From NCBI GenBank assembly GCA_016280525.1, contig JAEEGW010000237.1:1-11776 (forward strand): a stretch of DNA of 11,776 nucleotides, in the 5' to 3' direction. The notes under the pieces are model-generated. The model made no database searches. It saw nothing but the letters and a program-made list of their open reading frames with translations, and was not told the DNA's origin. The position numbers and the translations under genes were made by a program. Positions 6,569-11,776 of the stretch are shown piece after piece; the stretch's first letter is position 1; each line of letters begins with the position of its first letter. Source of the stretch: Clostridiales bacterium. GTDB taxonomy: Bacteria; Bacillota; Clostridia; Oscillospirales; CAG-272.

Positions 6569-6597
6569 TTGACACGGCTCAAAAAAGAGTTTATAAT
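6569..6597 (+). promoter_or_regulatory. Consensus promoter of the alpha-galactosidase gene
   Basis: TTGACA (6569-6574), 17 bp, TATAAT (6592-6597): a perfect SigA consensus. Its -35 faces that of the divergent lipoprotein promoter with 13 bp between them (6556-6568), so one bound regulator could affect both. Confidence 0.92.
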
Positions 6598-6626
6598 ATG
6601 CTTATACGACAGGGGAGGTCAGTAAA

Positions 6627-8510
6627 ATGAATATAACGCCGCAATTTTCTTTGAATTACAAGGGCAAACCGTTCGGGCTGCCGTCCGTAACGGTCACGAA
6701 TACCGGATACGGGCGCGAATACCGTCTGCCGGACGGGCTTTGCATAGAGCTTCACATAGAGGAATATAAAGAATATAACGCCGCGGAATGGTCGCTCTGG
6801 TTTGAGAACAAATCGGAGAACGAAAGCGGACTTATAAGCGATATATGCGACTGCGACGCGCTCTGGTGCTTTGCGCCCGACGGAAAAAAGACCGCCGTCA
6901 CGCTTTACGAAACGACGGGAAACACAAGCTATGAAAGCTATCTGTACGAGGATCAGACCGCGACCGAGTTTTCGGTGCACGAAAGGTCGCTTCCGCTGAA
7001 TCTCAGACGCGAATATCGCCCGTGGGGCGGCCGTTCGTGCAGCGGACAGATGCCGTTTTTCGAGCTTCGCGCGAAAGACAGAGGACTAATCGCCGCCGTC
7101 GGCTGGTCGGGGCAGTGGCGCGCGTCGTTTGTAAGAGAGGACGGCGACGTGATACGCATAAAGACAGGGCTTGAATACACGTCCTTCAAGCTGCGCCCCG
7201 GCGAGCGCGTGCGCACGTCGTCGATACTTCTGCTCGAATACGAGGGGAGCCGCGTCGACGGGAGCAACGCCTTCCGCCGTCTTATAAAAAAGCGCTCTCC
7301 GTATAAGCCGGAGGAGCTTCCTTTCGCGCTCGAAGGCATGGGGATGAACACGGAAAAGCATCTTTTCCATATAGAGAACTTCAAAAAGCACGGCGTAAAA
7401 GCCGGATATTACTGGATAGACGCCGGCTGGTACGGCAAGGGCGGCGAGCCGGGCGCTTCCGACTGGTATAAGCAGGTCGGCAACTGGCAGGTACGGCCGG
7501 ACGAGCACCCGGACGGTCTGCTTGACGTCGTCGCCGCCGCGCGTGACGCCGGAATGAAGTTTTTACTGTGGATGGAACCGGAGAGAGTGTACCCCGGCAC
7601 CGATCTCGCGATCGCGCATCCGGAATGGCTTTACCCGCTCGACGGCTTTTACCTGCTTCTGCGGCTCGATTTTGACGAGGTACGGGAATATCTTTTCGAT
7701 ATGATATGCGGTTTTATCGACAGACTCGACATAAAATGCTTCCGTATGGATTTCAATATGGAGCCTCTGCAGTCGTGGCGCATAACCGATGAGATGTATC
7801 GCGGCGGTATGAACGAAATAAAATACGTAATGAATCTTTATAAGCTCTGGGACGATCTGCGTGCAAAATATCCGCGGCTTATAATTGACAACTGCGCCTC
7901 GGGCGGCAGACGCATAGATATCGAATCGCTGAAGCGTACGGTGCCGGTATGGAAGACCGACGCGTACTGCGAGCCGACGCGCGATCCCGACGTCGTACAG
8001 ACGCAGATATTCGGATTCAACCGTTTCGTACCGTATTCCGGCGGCGTGTGCAAAAAGCCGGGCGACACGTACGCGACGAGAAGCGCGTACGCGCCCGCGT
8101 ACGTCGGAAGCTGGTGGTGGACGGACCGCCCGACGCCGACGGAGGAGCAGTTTGACCATATGGCGAAAATGTGCGGAGAATACCGCACCTTACAGCCGTA
8201 TTTTTCCTGTGATTTCTACCCGCTTGAAAACCCCGGATGGTCGCCGGATCACGGCGGCTGGGCGGCTTACCGCTACGACAGACCGGATCTGTGCGACGGC
8301 ATCGTTATGGCTTTCAGAAGATCGGGATCGAACTGCGAAACGTCACGCTATAAGCTCGTAAATCTCGAACCCGAAAAAACGTATTCCGTAACGGATATCG
8401 ACACGAAAGAAGAGAAGAGGTACAAAGGTAAAGACCTGATAAACGACGGCCTGACCGTGACGATAAGCGAAAGATATCAAAGTAAGATCTTTATTTATAA
8501 AGCGATATGA
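6627..8510 (+). CDS. Alpha-galactosidase, GH36 family
   Basis: A 627-aa enzyme without signal peptide or membrane segments, so cytosolic. An N-terminal beta-sandwich (~1-245) precedes a TIM barrel (~245-560) and a short C-terminal sandwich. Barrel motifs fit clan GH-D: WIDAGWYG (Asp265), FLLWMEPE, RMDFN with the expected nucleophile Asp375, IIDNCASGGRRID (421-431), and VWKTD with Asp445 as the likely acid/base. Established role: hydrolysis of terminal alpha-1,6-galactose from oligosaccharides such as raffinose or galactomannan fragments. It is shorter than the ~720-aa classical GH36 enzymes but all expected catalytic positions are present. AGGGGAGG (6611-6618) lies 8 bases before the ATG. It has its own promoter and terminator and is divergent from the lipoprotein operon, consistent with intracellular use of sugars released outside. 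Exact substrate is not visible. Confidence 0.9.
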   Translation: MNITPQFSLNYKGKPFGLPSVTVTNTGYGREYRLPDGLCIELHIEEYKEYNAAEWSLWFENKSENESGLISDICDCDALWCFAPDGKKTAVTLYETTGNTSYESYLYEDQTATEFSVHERSLPLNLRREYRPWGGRSCSGQMPFFELRAKDRGLIAAVGWSGQWRASFVREDGDVIRIKTGLEYTSFKLRPGERVRTSSILLLEYEGSRVDGSNAFRRLIKKRSPYKPEELPFALEGMGMNTEKHLFHIENFKKHGVKAGYYWIDAGWYGKGGEPGASDWYKQVGNWQVRPDEHPDGLLDVVAAARDAGMKFLLWMEPERVYPGTDLAIAHPEWLYPLDGFYLLLRLDFDEVREYLFDMICGFIDRLDIKCFRMDFNMEPLQSWRITDEMYRGGMNEIKYVMNLYKLWDDLRAKYPRLIIDNCASGGRRIDIESLKRTVPVWKTDAYCEPTRDPDVVQTQIFGFNRFVPYSGGVCKKPGDTYATRSAYAPAYVGSWWWTDRPTPTEEQFDHMAKMCGEYRTLQPYFSCDFYPLENPGWSPDHGGWAAYRYDRPDLCDGIVMAFRRSGSNCETSRYKLVNLEPEKTYSVTDIDTKEEKRYKGKDLINDGLTVTISERYQSKIFIYKAI

Positions 8511-8517
8511 AAAGGGT

Positions 8518-8567
8518 GGCTGTTTAAAAACCTAAAAATAGATTTAGGCGAATAAACAGCCTTTTTT
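8518..8567 (+). terminator. Intrinsic terminator of the alpha-galactosidase gene
   Basis: GGCTGTTTA (8518-8526) pairs with TAAACAGCC (8553-8561), with an inner CCTAAA/TTTAGG stem, and six T follow. It starts 8 bases after the stop codon. The 5' arm GGCTGTTTAAAAACCT recurs in the terminator of the convergent GH43 gene. Confidence 0.9.
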
Positions 8568-8699
8568 CTATGTAAAAACAAGCAAACGCGATGTGTAAAT
8601 CTATGTTTTTGCGTAAAAAATTACCGCAGATTTGATTCCTCCCGCTATGCAGTGGAGTGATGCTACGAAAGCCTTCTCGGTTGGAGAAGGCAAATATGC
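8568..8699. other. Spacer between two convergent terminators, with a small hairpin
   Basis: No gene is supported here. It contains a perfect 7-bp hairpin CCTTCTC/GAGAAGG (8672-8690, loop GGTTG) without a U-run, and a weaker AAAAACA/TGTTTTT dyad. The hairpin may be part of a dispersed repeat, but no second copy is in the window. Confidence 0.5.
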
Positions 8700-8751
8700 A
8701 AAAAAAGAGCTGTTTAATTGCTTCGATTTATCGTCGAGGTTTTTAAACAGC
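8700..8751 (-). terminator. Intrinsic terminator of the GH43 gene
   Basis: On the minus strand GCTGTTTAA (8751-8743) pairs with TTAAACAGC (8717-8709), with an inner TCGA-containing stem, followed by a T-rich tail of CTC and seven T (8708-8700). Located 8 bases beyond the GH43 stop. Confidence 0.88.
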
Positions 8752-8759
8752 CCCTTGTT

Positions 8760-9650
8760 TTATCCCATTCTTTCCGTTATCTCAAATCCGTCGTCCGTTT
8801 CTATGATCTTGAACAGCCGCGGGCGCTCGTTCGGGTCTACGTTCGTACTGTGCAGGATCAGATACGTGTTACCGTCAAATCCGTCGAAGATCATACCGTG
8901 CCCGCCGTCTTCGTCGTAAATGAATTTGTCTGCGTGTCGCCACGGTCCGAGAATGCTTCCACTGTCGCTTACGGCGAGCGCTTGAACGTACCAATATTGA
9001 GGTCCGGCGTGAAAGCCCGACCAGAGCATATACAGCCTGCCGTTTTTCCCTTTTCTGAAAAACGGTCCGTCGGTAACGAAATTACGGCTGCTCGGATCGA
9101 TCAGGGAATACGACCATGAGGCGTCGCCGGCGCGGAGTACGGTCACGGGCTCTTTCACCGGAGCGGACAGATCGGGGGCAAGCGGCATTACCTCTATCGT
9201 GCCGTCGCCGACTTGCGTCCATTCATGGCAGAACGCCGTCCACGGCACGCCGTTTTCGTCAACGTAAAAAGTCGCGTCGAGGCACGTCCAGCCATCCGGC
9301 GTTACCGGTCCGTCGGTAAACGGCAGGAAAGGCCCGGCAGGACCGTCGCTTTTAAGTATCTGCGAACAGCGAAGACGCGTCTCGCTTCTGAAGCTGGCGA
9401 ACATATAGTACGAGCCTTTGTATCGGTAGACCTCCGGCGCGAAAAAGTCGCGGTCCGCCCAGAAATTCTCCGGACGCGTAAAACATTCGACAGGCTCGCT
9501 CCATTCCGTCAGATCTTCGGATATATAAACGTCAAGCCCCTGCCACGGTATCTTTTTCGTCGTCTCGCCTCTTCTCGTGCCGTACAGATAGTATTTCCCA
9601 CCGTCCGCCAGCACAAACGGATCGCGCAGATGGATTTCGTTCAGTTTCAT
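8760..9650 (-). CDS. GH43-family glycoside hydrolase (arabinan/xylan-type), cytosolic
   Basis: A 296-aa single-domain protein without signal peptide. The sequence follows a five-bladed GH43 propeller: HLRDPFVL with Asp10 as the expected general base, FFAPEVYRYKGSYYMFAS, CLDATFYVD with Asp125 as the pKa-modulating Asp, FCHEW (Glu143), NFVTDGPFFRK (Asp194) and GGHGMIFDG with the conserved core His251. Many GH43 enzymes carry the general acid in an EGP motif; here that site reads DGP, so either this subfamily uses Asp194 or Glu143, or activity is altered. The family removes arabinose or xylose from plant hemicellulose or pectin side chains; the substrate is not visible here. The ribosome site is poor (AAGAAAG before the ATG), so translation may depend on the fossil frame upstream, which ends 36 bases before and shares its promoter. 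Confidence 0.82.
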   Translation of the reverse strand: MKLNEIHLRDPFVLADGGKYYLYGTRRGETTKKIPWQGLDVYISEDLTEWSEPVECFTRPENFWADRDFFAPEVYRYKGSYYMFASFRSETRLRCSQILKSDGPAGPFLPFTDGPVTPDGWTCLDATFYVDENGVPWTAFCHEWTQVGDGTIEVMPLAPDLSAPVKEPVTVLRAGDASWSYSLIDPSSRNFVTDGPFFRKGKNGRLYMLWSGFHAGPQYWYVQALAVSDSGSILGPWRHADKFIYDEDGGHGMIFDGFDGNTYLILHSTNVDPNERPRLFKIIETDDGFEITERMG

Positions 9651-9686
9651 TTTTTCTTTCTTCGTATTTTGATTTTCGGACTTACG

Positions 9687-10063
9687 TTAAGAACGCCGTA
9701 CCGTGCAGACCGCAACGGACAGGGCGGCGACGTCTCCTATTTTGTCCCCGAAATAAGCGGACTTTTTATATACTTCTTTTGCGGTCTTATCGCCTTTATA
9801 CGCCGCTTCCGCTATGCTTTTTGCGGTTATAAGCGGTAATCCGTCTTCCGTTTTGCAGAACAGCGGTCCGGGTAAGCTCCTTTGAAAAAAGTCTTTTCGC
9901 CGCGGATATGCCGAGCTGTTTTATTCCGCCGTTTCCGCATACGAGCAGTTTGCCGCCGTTTTTATAGCGCTTCTGCAAGTTTTTTGATATCTTACTCACA
10001 TACGGACAGAACGGGATATCTTTTCGCCAATACCGTTATGATCATTTCTGATCCTTTTTTCAT
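9687..10063 (-). pseudogene. Frameshifted fusion relic: SIS-domain sugar isomerase start and ROK-type kinase tail
   Basis: Reading from ATG 10063 (GGAG six bases before), MKKGSEMIITVLAKRYP-VLSVCE meets TAA. Changing frame near 9999 continues as SKISKNLQKRYKNGGKLLVCGNGG, which is the usual start of SIS proteins of the GmhA type (NGGKLLVCGNGG is the phosphosugar-binding loop). After this the next residues (IKQLGISAAKRLFSKE) no longer look like SIS. A second frame change near 9840 gives LPLITAKSIAEAAYKGDKTAKEVY, typical of the C-terminal helices of ROK sugar kinases, ending at TAA 9687. Three frames are needed, so it cannot make a working protein. I infer a deletion that joined two neighbouring genes. 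It is transcribed from a perfect promoter and leads into GH43. Confidence 0.7.
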
Positions 10064-10095
10064 TTCTCACTCCGACAAGAATATTTGCCTGTTCA

Positions 10096-10124
10096 ATTAT
10101 ATCACGGCGGATACGGTTTGTCAA
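10096..10124 (-). promoter_or_regulatory. Consensus promoter of the SIS/ROK relic and GH43
   Basis: Minus strand TTGACA (10124-10119), 17 bp, TATAAT (10101-10096): a perfect consensus still intact although its first gene is broken. CGCCGTG lies one base before the -10, as in the lipoprotein operon promoter. Confidence 0.9.
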
Positions 10125-10130
10125 CGCCGG

Positions 10131-10443
10131 TACGAAAAAAACGCACCGTTTGCTTACCGCACCGCTTTAATGGTAAACCGGATAAAAACGCTGTTCGGCA
10201 CGGTACCGGAGGATCTTTACGATTTTGCCTCTGCAAGTCAGATATCGCAGGCTGAGGCGATGAAATTCTTTATCGAGCGGTTCAGACTGTCAAAATGGCG
10301 GCGGACGGGTATAATCCGGTGGAATCTTATCGACGGATGGCCGCAGATATCCGAGCGGTCGTGGATTATTATTACAATAAAAAACTCGCGTACCACTATA
10401 TACGCCGCTCTCAGCAACCGGTCTGCTTATGTTCGACGAGCCT
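10131..10443 (+). pseudogene. 3' fragment of a GH2 / beta-mannosidase-like gene, two frameshifts
   Basis: Only the end of the catalytic region is left: from YEKNAPFAYRTAL and DFASASQISQAEAMKFF, through ERFRLSKWRRTGII and WNLIDGWPQIS, then VVDYYYNKKLAYHYI, then PVCL and MFDEP. These strings fit the C-terminal part of the barrel in GH2 beta-mannosidase-like enzymes. The frame changes twice: near 10354, where TCCGAGCGGTC would read S-D-A-V with one added C, and near 10427, where TGCTTATG would read C-L-M with one added base. Both are single-base losses and shift the frame in the same direction. The 5' two thirds are missing; the fragment begins next to the promoter of the opposite-strand relic. 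Non-functional. Confidence 0.8.
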
Positions 10444-10758
10444 GTGGAGCACAGCGGCAAAGCCGACGCGTCCGGCGCCATGATATATCTGATCGGCTCA
10501 AAATACGCCTACCCGGGCAAAAGCCTGTGGAGCGACGGAGCGCCCGAGCCGAACGGAGAGTGGCGGCATATCGAGATCGATCTTCGTCCTTACCTTGACG
10601 ATATGCTGCGCCACGGACTCGGCGACAGGTATTTCAAAGCCGGATCGCTCGACGGGCTGTGCTTGAACGGTATGAATATGGGGTGGGAAACCATAGGAAC
10701 GTTTTCCCATACCATGTACGTTAAAAATATGAGTCTGACGTCGTATTTGAACCGATAA
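10444..10758 (+). pseudogene. Orphan C-terminal domain fused to the GH2 relic
   Basis: An open frame continues from MFDEP to TAA at 10756-10758. The part after it (SGAMIYLIGSKYAYPGKS, then GEWRHIEIDLRPYLDDML, LCLNGMNMGWETIGTF, MYVKNMSLTSYLNR) reads like the end of a beta-rich, possibly carbohydrate-binding domain, with conserved-looking W-H-x-E-I-D-L and NMGWE strings. I cannot name the family. It does not look like the expected continuation of a GH2 enzyme, so I infer that a deletion joined the ends of two genes. No start codon and ribosome site of its own are evident. Confidence 0.5.
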
Positions 10759-10962
10759 AAAAATACAGAAAAAAAGCATATCAGTTTTAATATCTATCAG
10801 ATTTTTCAGCTTTCGGTAAATGAAATTGAGAAGAGAATAAATGATTCGGTTGATCCTGATGCGTCAACAAAACTGAAATACTCGAGTATTGCGTATTTTC
10901 TTGAAACAAAAACCATGCCGACATTTTCGGAACGTCTGACGCGGACGGTTCTTTATCGATAA
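10759..10962 (+). other. Unexplained open frame after the relic, no start
   Basis: The same frame stays open after the relic's stop for 67 codons to TAA at 10960-10962, containing EIEKRINDSVDPDAS and LKYSSIAYFLETKTMP. Composition is AT-richer than the sugar genes. It looks protein-like but has no ATG or ribosome site. Probably another remnant; no family assigned. Confidence 0.3.
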
Positions 10963-11063
10963 ATGGCCTTTCTGAACGTTCGTCGTCAGATATAACCGCT
11001 TGAATACAGACAGCCCCGTAAAGGAGACTTAATTGAAAATACCTCTCTTGCATGCGGATTTAT
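10963..11063. other. Gap before repeat copy 3
   Basis: No gene seen. AAGGAG at 11021-11026 followed by TTG at 11033 could start a 47-residue in-frame extension of the DUF6809-like protein, but that extension reads through the repeat and is unlikely. Confidence 0.4.
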
Positions 11064-11150
11064 TGGTCCGAGTGGAGATAACGGATTTGACTAAACCACA
11101 AATAAACCAAGTATTTACGGCACCTGCGCGCATTTTTCCTCCATGGACCA
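11064..11150 (+). repeat. Dispersed ~87-bp repeat, copy 3
   Basis: Same orientation as copies 1 and 2, identical to copy 1 at the left end (TGGTCCGAGTGGAGATAACG) and at the right end (TCCTCCATGGACCATAAGAAA). It differs in the middle: GACTAAACC for GACCGAACC, and GTATTTACGG for GTGTTATCGG, which breaks the inner GATAAC/GTTATC pairing. Its TTCCTCC (11136-11142) is complementary to the ribosome site of the gene just downstream. Confidence 0.85.
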
Positions 11151-11173
11151 TAAGAAATAACAGGAGGAACCCC

Positions 11174-11473
11174 ATGCCGAACATATTGGAAGACCTATAC
11201 TACGGAAATCTCTCACCCTGCCAGCGCACCGTCCGTCCGGACAGCCGCGTGAAAAAGCTGATGCAAAAACAGAGCGACCTCGAGTCCAAGCTGAACGGAT
11301 CGTTCACCGAGGAACAACGCGCGAACTTTGAGCAGTACCTCTCGGCCTCCGCCGACCTTCTCGACGCCAACACCCTCGATAACTTCATCACCGGCTTACG
11401 CCTCGGCGCCCGCTTCGCACACGAAATCTTCGTCGGAACAGACGCCCCCTTCGCAGATCTGGCGGAGGAATAA
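11174..11473 (+). CDS. Small DUF6809-like protein of unknown function
   Basis: A 99-aa soluble, mostly helical protein starting at ATG 11174, with AGGAGG (11162-11167) six bases before. The N-terminal ILEDLYYGNLSP, the central helix FTEEQRANFEQYLSASADL and the end FITGLRLGARFAHEIF fit the small DUF6809-like family, which I know as frequent near mobile and phage-related genes in Clostridia; its function is unknown. GC-rich codon use differs from the AT-richer helicase fragment that follows. The gene lies just after repeat copy 3, and its ribosome site can pair with TTCCTCC in that repeat. A hairpin follows the stop codon. The family name is from memory of the pattern and needs a profile search. 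Confidence 0.7.
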   Translation: MPNILEDLYYGNLSPCQRTVRPDSRVKKLMQKQSDLESKLNGSFTEEQRANFEQYLSASADLLDANTLDNFITGLRLGARFAHEIFVGTDAPFADLAEE

Positions 11474-11482
11474 CGCACACCC

Positions 11483-11517
11483 AAGACCTCCCTTGCGTAA
11501 TTTGCAAAGGAGGTCTT
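11483..11517 (+). promoter_or_regulatory. Nine-bp hairpin enclosing the helicase ribosome site
   Basis: AAGACCTCC (11483-11491) pairs perfectly with GGAGGTCTT (11509-11517), extended inside by TTGC/GCAA. No U-run follows on either strand, so it is a poor terminator. The 3' arm contains AAAGGAGG (11506-11513), the ribosome site for ATG 11523, so the fold would hide it. Confidence 0.6.
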
Positions 11518-11522
11518 ATAGC

Positions 11523-11776
11523 ATGTGGAAAAAGCATTGGCAAAAGTATTCAAGTCAGGTCACCTCGGAACAACGGACAATTGTATCCTTCAGAAACCAT
11601 GTTTCGTTAGGAAAAACGCAATTGACAGACAATAACAACGGCGTATCATTGCTTTCAGCACATATGTCCAAAGGACTGCAATTTGAAGTGGTATATATAA
11701 TTGGACTGTCGCAAGGGACATTTCCTGATTATCGAGCTGTAAATGCAGGCGGTAAAGAAATGGATCAGGAAAAAAA
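11523..11776 (+). CDS. UvrD/PcrA-type helicase fragment, 5'-truncated, runs off window
   Basis: An open frame from ATG 11523 to the window edge (84 codons so far). The residues GVSLLSAHMSKGLQFEVVYI and IGLSQGTFPDYRA are the C-terminal motif V region of superfamily 1 UvrD/PcrA/Rep helicases (T/A-H-x-S-K-G-L-x-F-E-x-V). These enzymes are normally 650-800 aa with the ATP-binding motifs I-III far upstream; none of that is here, and the previous gene ends only 50 bases before. So this is the tail of a helicase cut off at its 5' side. The ATG with AAAGGAGG nine bases before may be a chance internal Met. Codon use is AT-richer than the neighbouring genes. Motif VI should follow beyond the edge. Confidence 0.75.
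   Translation, partial: MWKKHWQKYSSQVTSEQRTIVSFRNHVSLGKTQLTDNNNGVSLLSAHMSKGLQFEVVYIIGLSQGTFPDYRAVNAGGKEMDQEK

Noticed and set aside
7563..8188. Long minus-strand open frames inside the alpha-galactosidase gene.
   Set aside because: Arg-rich antisense shadows of a GC-rich gene with intact catalytic motifs.
11033..11173. TTG start at 11033 with AAGGAG, extending the DUF6809-like protein by 47 residues.
   Set aside because: The extension translates the dispersed repeat and matches no family part; ATG 11174 has a better ribosome site and gives the usual protein length.
1..11776. A CRISPR array or a multi-gene defence system.
   Set aside because: No regularly spaced repeats of that kind; the Fic gene stands alone and the helicase is a truncated housekeeping-type fragment, so a defence island is not supported.

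Overview
The window looks like a chromosomal segment of an anaerobic, probably gut-associated Clostridia-type Firmicute (Bacillota). The basis is strong AGGAGG-type ribosome sites, textbook TTGACA-17-TATAAT promoters, lipoproteins with Thr/Glu-rich linkers, and gene families common in such genomes (XRE-Fic, DUF6809-like, GH36/GH43/GH2, SIS and ROK proteins). This assignment is inference from style and content; there is no rRNA or other taxonomic marker. No CRISPR array, tRNA or rRNA was seen.

Left part (1-2020): the tail of a LysR-type regulator (1-273), then a Fic-domain protein with an N-terminal helix-turn-helix on the minus strand (470-1384). Its promoter carries three copies of the decamer AAGTAAAGAT, which suggests autoregulation. 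The Fic gene sits between two direct copies of an ~87-bp dispersed repeat (311-398 and 1536-1621); a third copy lies at 11064-11150. Just after copy 2 is a compact unit (promoter, ribosome site, ATG, tandem hairpins, terminator-like stem) at 1640-1809 that resembles a small RNA or leader-peptide unit.

Middle part (2021-9650): a carbohydrate region. A consensus promoter drives a two-gene minus-strand operon of surface lipoproteins: an NlpC/P60-type protein (6481-5042), followed with no intergenic base by a 1006-aa GH99/GH71-like glycosidase-type lipoprotein (5041-2021). Divergently, a GH36 alpha-galactosidase without a signal peptide (6627-8510) is read from its own consensus promoter. Converging on it is a GH43-type enzyme, also without a signal peptide (9650-8760). 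The two convergent genes end in related terminators. A plausible division of labour is binding and cutting of glycans at the surface by the lipoproteins, and intracellular hydrolysis of the products by GH36 and GH43.

Right part (9687-11776): decay and accessory DNA. Upstream of GH43, behind a perfect promoter, is a frameshifted fossil in which the start of a SIS (sugar isomerase) protein runs into the tail of a ROK-type sugar kinase. Facing away from it is the broken 3' end of a GH2/beta-mannosidase-like gene with two single-base deletions, joined to an unrecognised C-terminal domain. Then come repeat copy 3, a 99-aa DUF6809-like protein (11174-11473), a hairpin, and a 5'-truncated UvrD/PcrA-type helicase fragment running off the window. 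The right end looks like a site of repeated insertion, deletion and rejoining.
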